Shown: positions 1-10,492, counted from the first letter of the stretch. The stretch: DNA of 64,000 nucleotides from Gammaproteobacteria bacterium (GCA_027315405.1 DAHUYB010000057.1:48781-112780); one strand, 5' to 3'. The notes: generated by a model not told the origin, from the sequence alone. Program-made: numbers and translations.

Positions 1-1
1 G

Positions 2-580
2 GACCTGCGTACCGTGGTCATGGAGGTACCGCCCCAAGACGTGATCTCCCGGGACAATGTATCGGTGAAAGTCAATGCGGTCATCTACGTGCGCATCATT
101 GACCCGGAGAAGGCCATTATCCAGGTGGCGGACGTTTTCGAGGCCAGCAGCCAATTAGCCCAGACAACACTGCGATCGGTGCTTGGCCAACATGAACTGG
201 ACGACATGTTGGCGGCCCGCGACAAACTGAATGTCGATATCCAGGGCATCCTCGATCAGCACACGGATGCCTGGGGCATGAAAGTCACCAACGTGGAAAT
301 CAAACAGGTGGATTTGGACGAAAACATGGTGCGCGCCATCGCCAAACAAGCTGAGGCAGAACGCCAGCGTCGCGCCAAGGTCATCAATGCGGAAGGTGAA
401 CTGCAAGCCTCACAGAAACTGATGGAAGCCGCCCAGACACTGATACAACAGCCCCAGGCTATCCAATTGCGCTATCTGCAAACGCTGGTGGAAATCGCAA
501 GCGACAAGAGCAACACCATCGTGTTTCCCTTGCCCATGGATTTGATCGAACCCCTGTTGTCGAAACTCAAGAGCAAGTGA
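2..580 (+). CDS. slipin / SPFH (band 7) membrane protein, 3' part
   Basis: The gene enters from the left edge in frame, so its membrane anchor and start lie outside the window. The visible 192 codons hold most of a band-7/SPFH domain. The stretch [20 protein letters not shown] and the later LRSVLG and [18 protein letters not shown] are typical of slipins and QmcA/stomatin proteins, followed by a charged helix and the [10 protein letters not shown] tail. Proteins of this family oligomerise at the inner membrane and are often paired with an NfeD-type protease, which would lie upstream and cannot be seen. Family assignment is firm; the precise cellular role is not known from sequence. Confidence 0.88.
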   Translation, partial: DLRTVVMEVPPQDVISRDNVSVKVNAVIYVRIIDPEKAIIQVADVFEASSQLAQTTLRSVLGQHELDDMLAARDKLNVDIQGILDQHTDAWGMKVTNVEIKQVDLDENMVRAIAKQAEAERQRRAKVINAEGELQASQKLMEAAQTLIQQPQAIQLRYLQTLVEIASDKSNTIVFPLPMDLIEPLLSKLKSK

Positions 581-647
581 TTCGACATGCAAGCCGCAAC
601 AGGATCGCATAAACGGTGCTGTTTCGGCTACTTGCTGGTGTACTACG

Positions 648-1586
648 TTAGCGCGCGGCGTAAGCCAAACTAAAGGCCCCCGGCCCGACATGAATACCCG
701 CCGTGGTGCTCATGACCGATAACATGGTCTCAATCTTATTACCCATGGCGCATTGGATGAATTCTTCGTAGCCGGGAAACGCTTTCACTTCTTCGGGGTT
801 ACCGGCATAACTCATGCATACCACCTTGGAAAGCAGCCCGCTTTCTATGGCTTCGATGGCCATTTCGAACAGTTTGCGCACGGCATTTCCATAGCCACGT
901 ATGTTAGCCACCGCTTCCGTCTCGCCGCGATACGCCCTGAGGATGGGTTTGATATCAAGCATGGTGCCCATCTGGTATTTGAACCAGCCGACACTCCTGT
1001 CGCCCTTTTGGTGAGCACGGCTACGCACATAAAAAAGATCCTGAGGGATCACATAGGCCTTCACATGTTGAGAGAAGCTTTCCACATGCTGGCGCAGCTT
1101 ATCGAACATGATGTCATCCTGGCCGCGGATGGCGCGCAGCGCCTCATATACCACTACCGCTTGTCCGGTAAATAACGTCTTGCTGTCAATCACGCGTAAA
1201 GCGAATTGCTCGTCCAGGCCGGCGGCACGGCGACGTTCCTTGTAGCCGGAAAGGATCATGAACGATGCCTGAGTGGCATTCTCAAAAACCGGACTGCGGC
1301 GGCTGGAAGCGGTAATCACCAGCACCCGATCGTATTTGAGCACTAATTGATCCAAAAACAGATCGCGGATGGCCTTGGTGGACATGGGTGTGGTGGAAAT
1401 TTCCAAATCTTTTGCCGCCACGAAACGCCGGTAAAGGTCCATGGTTTGCTCTGGGTCGCGTATATCCTTGAAGGTCATGGTGCTGAAAGTCATCATCACC
1501 GGCATGATCTCAAGGCCCTGCTGTTCAATGAACGAACGCGGTAAATCACACGCCGAATCAATAACCAAGCCGATTTTTTGCGGCAT
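648..1586 (-). CDS. DegV family protein
   Basis: This 312-residue protein has the DegV fold. Its N-terminus KIGLVIDSACDLP is the family opening, STTPMS (about residue 69) matches the fatty-acid-contacting STSqPS motif, and the C-terminus GIHVGPGAFSLAYAAR is the family end. DegV proteins bind a fatty acid; characterised homologues (FakB) present it to a kinase, but no FakA-like gene is present here. I chose the ATG at 1586 because GAGGAG lies 7 bases upstream; an in-frame TTG five codons earlier overlaps that ribosome site. It is slightly longer than typical 280-residue members. It is a single-gene unit convergent with the slipin gene. Confidence 0.85.
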   Translation of the reverse strand: MPQKIGLVIDSACDLPRSFIEQQGLEIMPVMMTFSTMTFKDIRDPEQTMDLYRRFVAAKDLEISTTPMSTKAIRDLFLDQLVLKYDRVLVITASSRRSPVFENATQASFMILSGYKERRRAAGLDEQFALRVIDSKTLFTGQAVVVYEALRAIRGQDDIMFDKLRQHVESFSQHVKAYVIPQDLFYVRSRAHQKGDRSVGWFKYQMGTMLDIKPILRAYRGETEAVANIRGYGNAVRKLFEMAIEAIESGLLSKVVCMSYAGNPEEVKAFPGYEEFIQCAMGNKIETMLSVMSTTAGIHVGPGAFSLAYAAR

Positions 1587-1965
1587 GAACGAACTCCTCA
1601 ATATAACCCTTCACATCCCAGCTGCCGCATAAAGCCCCAGAAGCCGGAACCACAGGAATATAGCCTAAAAATGACGCGGCTTCTAGAAATTCCCCTAGTT
1701 TTTCCGGGGCTTGCCCGATTTTATTGAGCTTAAATACGAACTCTGGGTAAATTCTCATCTATTACCGGGCGCACCAGCGCTTTGTCCGCATGCCAAGTCA
1801 GCTACTATTCACCCTCATAAAACGGCTTCGTTTCTAGCGCCGCCCTCATCTCCCGGCAGCCTGGACACTAAACAGCCCTCACCTATAAGGCGAGGGGTTT
1901 CCACCATCCCCGAAGGGGACGCTAAACTCCCGGATAAACCCGCCCTCTCCAGGGACAGTGCACTC
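1587..1965. other. intergenic region without a recognised gene
   Basis: This gap separates degV from mazG, both on the minus strand. A 66-codon minus-strand frame (1758 to 1558) runs into degV, but it has no ribosome-binding site and matches no family I recognise. A C-rich direct stretch near 1835-1895 (CCCTCACC with GGCGAGGGG nearby) could form a weak hairpin. No tRNA, small RNA or mobile-element end is visible. The degV promoter should lie here, but no convincing -35/-10 pair was found. Confidence 0.5.
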
Positions 1966-2379
1966 TCAGGATTCGTCGTGCTTCGCCTGCACCCAGAGTG
2001 CATCCATTTCACCAAGAGTGGCCTGTTCCGGGCATTTACCCTGTTTCGCCAATTCGGTTTCAACGATACCGAAACGACGCTGGAATTTCCGGTTGGTGCC
2101 ACGCAGTGCCTGTTCAGGGTCGAGCTTCAGCTTGCGCGCTAGATTGACCACGGCGAACAGCAAATCACCCAACTCGTCTAACTTGCGCTCTCGCGGCCCA
2201 TCACCGCTGATTTCCGTTTCCAGTTCGATCAGCTCCTCGCGGATTTTTGCCAACACCGGCGGTAACTGGCACCAGTCGAAACCCACACGAGCGGCCCGCT
2301 GCTGAAGCTCCAGCGCGCGTGCCAATTCCGGCAAATCCGGTAGCACGCCATCGAACACGCTGCCTTCCAAGTCTTTCAC
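1966..2379 (-). CDS. mazG: single-domain MazG nucleotide pyrophosphohydrolase
   Basis: At 137 residues this is about half the length of E. coli MazG (263) and aligns only with the C-terminal, catalytic domain. The all-alpha NTP pyrophosphatase motif is complete: EELIELE (about residues 49-55) followed by DELGDLLFAVVNLAR (about 68-82), giving the EExxE and ExxD metal ligands. MazG hydrolyses NTPs/dNTPs to NMP and pyrophosphate and clears aberrant nucleotides. The GTG start at 2379 overlaps the stop of nudL (GTGA) and is preceded by GGAGG five bases upstream, so the short form is real and not a start-site error. It is translationally coupled to the nudix gene upstream. Confidence 0.86.
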   Translation of the reverse strand: MKDLEGSVFDGVLPDLPELARALELQQRAARVGFDWCQLPPVLAKIREELIELETEISGDGPRERKLDELGDLLFAVVNLARKLKLDPEQALRGTNRKFQRRFGIVETELAKQGKCPEQATLGEMDALWVQAKHDES

Positions 2380-3005
2380 GCTGCCTCCGAGTGCTCCAAT
2401 ATGTTAAGAAAATTCACCAGCATAGCCGCCGTTGCACCCCAGATAGCATGCTGCTGGTACTCGAATAGGTAATAGCCAACATCGCGGTCACCCACATGGC
2501 GCGCTCGTACCTGGCGATTGGCGGGATCACGCAAAAATGCCAGTGGCACCTCAAAAACCTCCGCGACTTCCAAAGGATCGGGCTGCAGATGGAAATCAGG
2601 TTGCACCAGTCCAACGATTGGCGTGACTGCGTAGCCGCTGATGGTGAGATAGCCATCCAGAAAACCCACGGCTTCCACGAAGCGCCGTTCCAGTCCGGTT
2701 TCTTCTTCCGTTTCCCGCAATGCGGTTTGCACCAGATCGGAATCCTTCACCTCGCGGCGGCCGCCGGGAAAGCTCACTTGACCGGCATGGTCCAGCAGGC
2801 CCTCGGTACGCTGAGTCAGGAGGATGGTCGCTTCCTGGGGGTGCAGAATTACGGGTACCAATACCGCCGCGGGTTTCCAGGGCCGGTTCGGCTGCAGACT
2901 GGCGGGTAAATCCCCCAACCGGCGTTGAGAGATGAAATCCCGGGGCGGCTGCGAACCTTTGAGCGCATGTCGGATCAATTCATAATCACTATTAATTGCT
3001 TGCAT
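2376..3005 (-). CDS. nudL: CoA pyrophosphatase, Nudix family (NudL/YeaB-like)
   Basis: A 209-residue Nudix hydrolase. The UPF0035 signature of CoA pyrophosphatases, LLTQRTEGLLDHAGQVSFPG (residues 62-81), runs directly into a Nudix box at 81-105 with GGRREVKDSD and ALRETEEETGL, including the REtEEE metal-binding core. By family, it cleaves CoA (or 3'-dephospho-CoA) to 4'-phosphopantetheine and an adenosine phosphate. The ATG at 3005 follows an AT-rich leader without a clear Shine-Dalgarno sequence. Its TGA overlaps the GTG of mazG, so two nucleotide-housekeeping hydrolases are made from one transcript. The function of family members varies, so substrate is inferred. Confidence 0.86.
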   Translation of the reverse strand: MQAINSDYELIRHALKGSQPPRDFISQRRLGDLPASLQPNRPWKPAAVLVPVILHPQEATILLTQRTEGLLDHAGQVSFPGGRREVKDSDLVQTALRETEEETGLERRFVEAVGFLDGYLTISGYAVTPIVGLVQPDFHLQPDPLEVAEVFEVPLAFLRDPANRQVRARHVGDRDVGYYLFEYQQHAIWGATAAMLVNFLNILEHSEAA

Positions 3006-3039
3006 ATCAATAAGTTATATATAATTCTTTATAAAGAAC

Positions 3040-4431
3040 TTAATTATTTTTTATACCACCACGGGTGAGTGCCGCAGGATCCAACAGCGCTTTCAGGCGG
3101 GCTTCCGGGATATCGGTCATCTGCTTGGCGACCTCCAAGATAGGCCGGTTTTCTTGGTAGGCCTGCTTGGCGATAGCCGCACCCTTTTCATAGCCAATCA
3201 CCGGATTCAAAGCCGTCACCAAGATAGGGTTCCTGTCCAGAGCTTCCTTGAGGTGTGCCTCCTGCACACTGAAGCCCGCGATCGCGCTGTCCGCCAATAC
3301 CCGTGCCGAATTTGCCAGCAATTCAATGCCTTGTAACAGGTTATAGGCGATGATCGGCAGCATGACGTTCAATTGAAAGTTGCCTGATTGCCCCGCAACG
3401 GTGATGGTCAGGTCATTGCCGATCACCTGAGCCGCCACCATGGTGATCACTTCCGGAATCACCGGATTTACCTTGCCGGGCATAATGCTGGAACCCGGTT
3501 GCAATGCCGGCAGTGCGATTTCTCCCAACCCCGCCAGGGGTCCGCTGTTCATCCAGCGCAGGTCATTGGCAATCTTCGTCAGGCTCACCGCCAGGGTTTT
3601 CAACTGACCGGACAACTCCACCGCCGTGTCCTGACAGCTCAGGGACTCGAAATAATTTTCACTGCTCCGGAATGGGATGCCGGTGCGCTTGCTCAGCTCG
3701 GTGGCAACGCGTTTGCCGAATTCCGGATGGGCATTGATGCCGGTGCCCACGGCTGTGCCGCCCTGGGCCAGCGCCTGCAGCCGGGTCAGGACTGCCTCAA
3801 TACGCGCCATCCCTTGCCGTATCTGGGCGGCCCAGCCCGATAGTTCCTGGCCAAGGGTCACCGGCATGGCATCCATGAGATGTGTGCGCCCGGTAATCAC
3901 CACCTTGGAAGTTTCGTGCGCCTTCGCTCCAATAGTCTCGGCCAAGTGCTGCAGCGCCGGTAACAAGCGTTCCTTGAGTTCCAGCATCGCGCTCACATGG
4001 ATGGCGGTGGGGATGGTGTCGTTGCTACTCTGGCTCATGTTCACATGGTCGTTGGGATGTACCGGCTGCCCGCTTTTCTCCGCAGCCAGATGAGCAATCA
4101 CCTCATTAGCGTTCATATTGGTACTGGTGCCGGAGCCGGTCTGAAATACGTCAATGGGAAAATGCCGGTCGTGCTTGCCTTCAGCCACCGCCAGTGCCGC
4201 CGTTTCAATGGCTTTCGCGCGGAGCGCATCCAGCATACCCAGATCCTGATTGACGCTGGCGGCGGACGCCTTGATGAGCCCCAGGGCACGGATGAAGGCA
4301 CGTGGCATCATCAAGCCGCTAATGGGGAAATTCTGCAGGGCGCGCTGGGTCTGCGCTCCCCAACGGGCGTCGCTGGGTACCCGAAGTTCACCCATGCTGT
4401 CATGTTCAACCCGGTAAGCTTTCTCGGACAT
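3040..4431 (-). CDS. fumC: class II fumarate hydratase
   Basis: 463 residues, close to E. coli FumC (467). It interconverts fumarate and malate in the TCA cycle without an iron-sulfur cluster. The superfamily signature GSSIMPGKVNPV, the SSNDTIPTAIH segment and GTGINAHPEFG are present. I placed the start at ATG 4431 (MSEKAYRVEHDSMGELRVP) because GGGAG sits upstream and this matches the usual FumC N-terminus; the reading frame stays open for 54 further codons upstream that do not look like protein. It is transcribed divergently from purB, sharing a 156-base region that contains a short palindrome. purB encodes another member of the same fumarase/aspartase superfamily. Confidence 0.95.
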   Translation of the reverse strand: MSEKAYRVEHDSMGELRVPSDARWGAQTQRALQNFPISGLMMPRAFIRALGLIKASAASVNQDLGMLDALRAKAIETAALAVAEGKHDRHFPIDVFQTGSGTSTNMNANEVIAHLAAEKSGQPVHPNDHVNMSQSSNDTIPTAIHVSAMLELKERLLPALQHLAETIGAKAHETSKVVITGRTHLMDAMPVTLGQELSGWAAQIRQGMARIEAVLTRLQALAQGGTAVGTGINAHPEFGKRVATELSKRTGIPFRSSENYFESLSCQDTAVELSGQLKTLAVSLTKIANDLRWMNSGPLAGLGEIALPALQPGSSIMPGKVNPVIPEVITMVAAQVIGNDLTITVAGQSGNFQLNVMLPIIAYNLLQGIELLANSARVLADSAIAGFSVQEAHLKEALDRNPILVTALNPVIGYEKGAAIAKQAYQENRPILEVAKQMTDIPEARLKALLDPAALTRGGIKNN

Positions 4432-4472
4432 ACACTTCTCCCGGAGAAATGAATTGAGATTCGATATGTAAC

Positions 4473-4493
4473 ATCCTGATTTCAGGATATAAT
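4473..4493. promoter_or_regulatory. palindromic operator candidate and -10 box between fumC and purB
   Basis: A perfect inverted repeat, ATCCTGA-TT-TCAGGAT (4473-4488), abuts a consensus TATAAT (4488-4493) facing purB. No good -35 hexamer lies 16-18 bases upstream of that -10. The palindrome therefore occupies the usual spacer of a purB-directed promoter, where a repressor or a spacer-binding activator would act. The binding protein cannot be named from the sequence. Confidence 0.45.
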
Positions 4494-4515
4494 AACTTCC
4501 AATATGTTGAGGTAA

Positions 4516-5955
<1,440 letters not shown>

Positions 5956-5958
5956 TGC

Positions 5959-7125
5959 ATGAATCGCGTTACGCGTCTCGGTAACCTGACAACGCGGACT
6001 TTTCTCAATCGCCATTGGCAGAAATCACCGCGCCTCATTCGTAAGGCATTCCCGAAGCTTATATCGCCCATTTCAGCTGATGAACTGGCAGGCTTGGCAT
6101 GCGAGCCCGGCGTCGAATCCCGGCTGGTCATTAAAATCCGGCGACAACCCGGGTGGCTGGTGCGCCATGGACCCTTTACAGTGCAGGAGTTCCGTACACT
6201 TCCTGAGAAACACTGGACCCTGCTGGTACACGACACTGACAAGCAGCTGCCGGAACTTGCGGATTTTTTGACGCACTTTCAATTCATACCCAACTGGCGC
6301 ATAGATGATCTCATGATCAGTTATGCCCCCGATGGCGGTTCCGTGGGCCCGCACGTGGATGCCTATGACGTGTTCCTGCTGCAGGTCCAGGGTCGGCGAC
6401 GCTGGAGCATCAGCCGAAAACCCCAGGCGCCAGCAATCAAACCGGGATTGGAATTGAAACAGGTTCGCGCCTTCAAGCCACAACACACCTGGATACTGGA
6501 ACCTGGGGATATGTTGTATCTGCCACCGGGCGTAGCCCACCACGGGGTCGCAGTGGGTAACTGCATGACTTTTTCGATAGGCTTCCGGGCACCCACGGAC
6601 GCCGAGATGCTCGCCGATTTGAGCAATCTACTGCTCATGCGCCTGGATAAGGAAGCACGCTATACCGATGCAAATCTGGCGCCAGCGGACACCGATCCGG
6701 GTTTGATAACAAAGCAGGCCCGGGCCACAATCCGTCAGCGTATGCGCGGCGCGCAACACCTGAGTTCCGGCAAGCTGGATGAATGGTTTGGACGTTTTAT
6801 TACCGAGCCAAAATCGTGGCTGGTACCCAACCCGCCGCGCCGATCTTTGACGCCAGCCGCATTGCGAACACAATTCGCTACCCGCAAAGAACTGGCGCGC
6901 GATCCGGCTGTCCGCATGGCTTGGTATGACGACGGAGCGCAACAAATAAAGATGTTTGTGAATGGCTGCTGCCATCCATTGCCCATGCGCCTGTCAGAGT
7001 TCGCGCGAATGCTATGCAGTCAGCGTCTCTATTCCTCACACCAGCTGGGATCCTGGATGCCCGACCGGGATGCAATCCGTTTGCTGGCGGAACTGTACAA
7101 CGCAGGAATGCTGTACTTTCCATGA
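5959..7125 (+). CDS. roxA: ribosomal protein uL16 3-hydroxylase (cupin-4 / RoxA, YcfD)
   Basis: 388 residues, slightly longer than E. coli YcfD (373). It is a JmjC-type Fe(II)/2-oxoglutarate oxygenase; the family hydroxylates an arginine of ribosomal protein L16. The iron-binding facial triad is visible as H132-x-D134 (GPHVDAYDVFLLQVQG) and H194 (GVAHHG), offset by seven from the E. coli residues. A C-terminal dimerisation and winged-helix region follows, with residues 280-388 carrying LTPAALRTQF and PDRDAIRLLAELYNAGML. It starts 4 bases after purB. The downstream gene is a broken GNAT reading frame. Confidence 0.9.
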   Translation: MNRVTRLGNLTTRTFLNRHWQKSPRLIRKAFPKLISPISADELAGLACEPGVESRLVIKIRRQPGWLVRHGPFTVQEFRTLPEKHWTLLVHDTDKQLPELADFLTHFQFIPNWRIDDLMISYAPDGGSVGPHVDAYDVFLLQVQGRRRWSISRKPQAPAIKPGLELKQVRAFKPQHTWILEPGDMLYLPPGVAHHGVAVGNCMTFSIGFRAPTDAEMLADLSNLLLMRLDKEARYTDANLAPADTDPGLITKQARATIRQRMRGAQHLSSGKLDEWFGRFITEPKSWLVPNPPRRSLTPAALRTQFATRKELARDPAVRMAWYDDGAQQIKMFVNGCCHPLPMRLSEFARMLCSQRLYSSHQLGSWMPDRDAIRLLAELYNAGMLYFP

Positions 7126-7130
7126 GCAGC

Positions 7131-7528
7131 TGATGCCTTTCGATACATAACGCTGATCACCGGTTGATATGCCAAGAGAATCGCGCCGTGTGCCATGCCC
7201 GCGTGAACAAACGGCAGGTTTCGGATGAGCTGGAACAAATCGGCGAGATGAGTATTGGCTGCGCGCACTTCCCGGGAGCGGCTGGCTGCCGGACACTAAG
7301 CCGACCGGCCGCTTGGCGGTGATTTCAAACTGGCATGATACCGGTGTAATCAGCGCTATCCTGCGCTCCCTGGTTACAGCGGCCCAGGTCCGGGGACATG
7401 TAGAATGTTTTTTTAACCTGAGCTTATACCATTACACCCATGGCTTTGTGAAGCAGAGTGGAGAATTCATGAACCTCAATATCCCCTACTGTTATAGAGC
7501 ATTGAAGTTTCGGGGCTCGAAACCATGA
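7131..7528 (+). pseudogene. decayed GNAT N-acetyltransferase
   Basis: There is no intact gene, but GNAT-like sequence can be read across two frames. The first frame (about 7134-7250) gives LICQENRAV and RQVSDELEQIGE, resembling the REavFv-EQ-VpeELEwD start of small GNAT enzymes. The second (7229-7528) gives WLPDTKPTGRLAVISNWHD, GVISAILRSLVTAAQVRGH, and a tail like the VFLNAQ-ghYerhGFv-vGe-F...GIPH motif. The second frame ends in TGA overlapping the ATG of the next gene (ATGA), the junction expected of a once-coupled pair. At least one frameshift and a stop at 7226 break it, and the acetyl-CoA loop is eroded. No start or ribosome site is evident. Confidence 0.6.
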
Positions 7529-8016
7529 ACACACGCTCACCTAATTACCGTGTACTGGCGAGTTCCGAAGAAAACCGCACTGCGGCCCTGGAACTAGCCT
7601 GTGGAGCCCGCATGACCCTGGCGCTGTTCACGCGGGATTTGGACCCGGTCATTTACGACACCCAGGAATTCGTGACGGCCGTGCAACAACTCGCGCTCCG
7701 CAGCCGTTACTCGCGCATTCGCATTGTCGCGATTGATCCTACTGCTGCAATCAAAGATGGGCACCGGCTGATCGAACTCGGCCGGCGGCTCAGCAGTTTC
7801 ATTGAATTTCGCCGACCATCGCAGGAACACGCCAAGCTCTCCGAATCCTTGCTGATCGTCGACGAAACCGGCTTGCTGTACCGCCCAGTCGCCAGCCGCT
7901 ATGAAGGCTTTGCCGATTCCGATAACGCCTTTGCAGCGCGTGCACGTTTGCGGGACTTCGATGAGATCTGGGAACAAGCGGAGCCGGAGCCGGAATTCCG
8001 ACGCTTGGGACTGTGA
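7525..8016 (+). CDS. conserved protein resembling DUF7931
   Basis: 163 residues with no signal peptide or membrane segment. It resembles the domain (DUF7931) that in pseudomonads follows a GNAT domain in the same polypeptide. Features include RSRYSRIRIVAIDPTAAI, HRLIELGRRLSSFIEFRR and ESLLIVDETGLLYRP, a layout reminiscent of phospholipase-D-like folds but lacking an HKD motif. Its ATG overlaps the stop of the decayed GNAT frame, so it outlived its partner. The position between roxA and nudJ-mnmA suggests a link to RNA or ribosome maintenance, but this is inference only. No biochemical function is known to me. Confidence 0.62.
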   Translation: MNTRSPNYRVLASSEENRTAALELACGARMTLALFTRDLDPVIYDTQEFVTAVQQLALRSRYSRIRIVAIDPTAAIKDGHRLIELGRRLSSFIEFRRPSQEHAKLSESLLIVDETGLLYRPVASRYEGFADSDNAFAARARLRDFDEIWEQAEPEPEFRRLGL

Positions 8017-8079
8017 ATTCATGGACCAACTAATGGAGAGCAGAGTCATTGCTGTCGGGAAGCAAACGGCAGGGTTGCC

Positions 8080-8568
8080 ATGACCTGGAATCCGCACGTC
8101 ACGGTGGCGGCGATCGCACAACAAGGGGATCGCTTCCTGGTGGTGGAAGAAAAAGTCCGCGGCACGCTGGTGATCAATAACCCCGCCGGACATCTGGAGG
8201 AAACCGAGAGTTTTGTCGATGCCGTGCGCCGCGAAACTTTGGAGGAAACCGGCTGGGAATTTGAGCCTGAGGCCGTCACCGGCATCTATCTTTGGAAGAA
8301 CCTGACTCTGGGAACCACGTTTCTGCGTGTCGCTTTCTGTGGCCATTGTACGCAACACCATCCAAACCGACCCCTGGATCTGGGTATCGTCGGGCCCCGC
8401 TGGTACACGCGCGCTGAATTGGACAACGCTGCTCTGACCTTGCGCAGCCCCCTGGTAACGCGCTGTATTGACGATTACCTTGCGGGACGGCGTTTCCCTC
8501 TTGACATGCTCACCTGCCTCGGGCAAATCGATATCCTCATGAACGATATGAGCGATGCGCGTGCTTGA
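8080..8568 (+). CDS. nudJ: Nudix hydrolase (NudJ-like phosphatase)
   Basis: 162 residues, near E. coli NudJ (153). The Nudix box spans about residues 37-59 as GHLEETESF and AVRRETLEETGW. The N-terminal HVTVAAIAQQGDRFLVVEE and the PRWYTRAEL segment after the box fit NudJ/YmfB. NudJ removes phosphates from nucleoside di- and triphosphates and from hydroxymethylpyrimidine pyrophosphate. In E. coli nudJ also lies directly upstream of mnmA-hflD, and this synteny supports the assignment. mnmA starts 28 bases downstream in the same direction. Confidence 0.86.
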   Translation: MTWNPHVTVAAIAQQGDRFLVVEEKVRGTLVINNPAGHLEETESFVDAVRRETLEETGWEFEPEAVTGIYLWKNLTLGTTFLRVAFCGHCTQHHPNRPLDLGIVGPRWYTRAELDNAALTLRSPLVTRCIDDYLAGRRFPLDMLTCLGQIDILMNDMSDARA

Positions 8569-8596
8569 ATCAGCGGTGTCAGCGTAAAATAGCGGT

Positions 8597-9745
8597 ATGC
8601 ATGCGCCTGTCAAAACCCGCGTAATTGTCGGCCTGTCCGGTGGCGTGGATTCGGCCGTCGCAGCCCTGCTCCTCAAAGAACAGGGTTATGCAGTGGAAGG
8701 CCTGTTCATGGACAACTGGGAAGACCAGGTGGAACAGCGCTACTGCACGGCGGCGGAGGATTTCCAGGACGCGCGCCAGGTATGCGAGCAGCTCGATATC
8801 CCATTGCACAAGGCGAATTTTGCCGCCGAATACCGTGAGCGCGTTTTCCGCTATTTCCTGGATGAATATGCTGCCGGGCGCACGCCCAATCCTGATGTTT
8901 TATGCAACAGTGAAATCAAGTTCAAGGTTTTCCTGGACTATGCGCTACGCCTGGGTGCGAAACTCATTGCCACAGGTCACTATGCCCGTACGGAGAAGAC
9001 CGATGCCGGCCTACGGCTTATGCGCGCTGGCGATGCCGACAAGGATCAGAGTTATTTTCTGCACGCCGTATCCCAGGAAGCTCTGTCCATGAGCCTGTTC
9101 CCCGTAGGAGCCCTGCTTAAGCGGCAGGTGCGTGAGCGCGCCCGTAAGGCTGGTTTTGCCAACCATTCCAAGAAAGACAGCACCGGCATCTGCTTCATCG
9201 GCGAACGCAAATTCAGCGAATTCCTTGCCAAATACCTGCCTGCTGAACCGGGGAATATCGAGACGCCCCTGGGCGAAGTGCTGGGCACGCACCCAGGGCT
9301 CATGTATTACACCCTGGGCCAGCGTCAGGGACTCGGCATCGGCGGTCGCCGGGGCTCACCCGCAATACCCTGGTACGTGGCGGCTAAAGATCTTCGGCGC
9401 AATGCGCTGGTGGTCGTGCAAGATCATGACCACCCGTTGTTGCAGCAGCAGTCACTTATGGCAGACAAGCTTCATTGGATTTCTGGCGCCGCACCCGCGC
9501 CACAGTTTGATTGCACTGCCAAAAGCCGCTACCGTCAAATGGACCAGGCTTGCCATGTGACGATTATGAATACACAGCAGTGCCGGGTGAAATTCCACCG
9601 GCCGCAGCGGGCGCTAACGCCCGGACAATACGTGGTCTTTTATAGAGAGAACGAATGTCTGGGCGGCGGCGTCATCAACGAGGTGGGGCCGGTCATGAGC
9701 GGCAATCTGTCAGTTTCCGTTGTGCGCGCACGAAACGCCGCATGA
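8597..9745 (+). CDS. mnmA: tRNA-specific 2-thiouridylase
   Basis: 382 residues. MnmA adenylates U34 of Lys, Glu and Gln tRNAs and replaces O2 with sulfur relayed by the Tus system, acting in the cytoplasm. The ATP pyrophosphatase P-loop SGGVDS is at 14-19. The two catalytic cysteines are C103 (NPDVLCN) and C199 ([10 protein letters not shown]), matching E. coli C102/C199. The C-terminal beta-barrel domain follows from [11 protein letters not shown] onward. Its TGA overlaps the ATG of hflD (ATGA), giving translational coupling conserved with enterics. Confidence 0.96.
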   Translation: MHAPVKTRVIVGLSGGVDSAVAALLLKEQGYAVEGLFMDNWEDQVEQRYCTAAEDFQDARQVCEQLDIPLHKANFAAEYRERVFRYFLDEYAAGRTPNPDVLCNSEIKFKVFLDYALRLGAKLIATGHYARTEKTDAGLRLMRAGDADKDQSYFLHAVSQEALSMSLFPVGALLKRQVRERARKAGFANHSKKDSTGICFIGERKFSEFLAKYLPAEPGNIETPLGEVLGTHPGLMYYTLGQRQGLGIGGRRGSPAIPWYVAAKDLRRNALVVVQDHDHPLLQQQSLMADKLHWISGAAPAPQFDCTAKSRYRQMDQACHVTIMNTQQCRVKFHRPQRALTPGQYVVFYRENECLGGGVINEVGPVMSGNLSVSVVRARNAA

Positions 9746-10377
9746 ACCGGACATTGGCAGATCGGGTGCTGGCCCTGGCGGGCGTGGTCCAGGCCGCGGT
9801 TCTGGTTAATGATGTCGCCACGGGCCGACACGTCGATGAGAGCTCCCTGCAGGTTACCCTCGGCAGCATCCTCAAGACCGAAGCGGCGGATGTGCCGGAG
9901 GTATTTGGCGGCGTGCCCGGTCTCGGCTGCGGTTTGCAGCGGCTGGCCGGATTGCTGGGAGACCAGCACAACTCGGCTGACGTGGTGGTACTGCGCTACA
10001 CCCTGAGCCTGCTGCAGCTACAGGGTAAAGTCATGCGCCGCCGCGCGCTCAAGCGGGTCCTCGACGATGGCATTAAACGCGCTCGCGACCAGTTTCGTCA
10101 TTTCGGGCCCACGCATGCCAATGTACTGGCCAATCTTGCGGATACCTACCTGCACAGCGCTGGCACCATCCAGCCACGCATTATGGTCACCGGCGATGCA
10201 CTGCATCTGCAGAACCAACGCATCATAAACATGGTGCGCAGTCTGCTGCTGGGCGGCTTGCGTGCGGCAGTGTTATGGCATCAGTGCGGAGGCTCTCGCT
10301 GGATGCTGTTATTTATGCGCGCCAGCTTGCACAAAGAGACCCAGCGCTTGTTGCGTGAATCCAGTGGTTACGCCTGA
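9742..10377 (+). CDS. hflD: high frequency lysogenization protein HflD
   Basis: 211 residues, as E. coli HflD (213). It is an all-helical peripheral membrane protein; in E. coli it binds phage lambda CII and lowers its DNA binding, while its housekeeping role is unclear. Recognisable segments are [15 protein letters not shown] near the start, [20 protein letters not shown], and [17 protein letters not shown] with RASLHKE near the end. The ATG at 9742 overlaps the mnmA stop; the open frame upstream is the shadow of mnmA. purB, which follows hflD in E. coli, here lies upstream of roxA instead. Confidence 0.9.
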   Translation: MNRTLADRVLALAGVVQAAVLVNDVATGRHVDESSLQVTLGSILKTEAADVPEVFGGVPGLGCGLQRLAGLLGDQHNSADVVVLRYTLSLLQLQGKVMRRRALKRVLDDGIKRARDQFRHFGPTHANVLANLADTYLHSAGTIQPRIMVTGDALHLQNQRIINMVRSLLLGGLRAAVLWHQCGGSRWMLLFMRASLHKETQRLLRESSGYA

Positions 10378-10405
10378 GCTGCTGCTATCCGCCTCGTCTT
10401 TACCT

Positions 10406-10411
10406 TATAAT
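10406..10411 (+). promoter_or_regulatory. -10 element of a probable acnA promoter
   Basis: A consensus TATAAT lies 82 bases before the acnA start, in a 115-base gap that begins right after hflD. The -35 region is poor (TGCTAT at a 17-base spacing), suggesting activator dependence. The leader ends in CGGAG eight bases before the ATG. Confidence 0.4.
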
Positions 10412-10492
10412 TACACATCAGATTAAGTTCCGGGCTCGCCCATTATACCGCTGCACCGACAGCCACATTGCCCCTCTTTTTTCGGAGCAACC

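Noticed and set aside
1558..1758. 66-codon minus-strand frame upstream of degV
   Set aside because: No Shine-Dalgarno, overlaps the degV start and its ribosome site, and has no recognisable family features.
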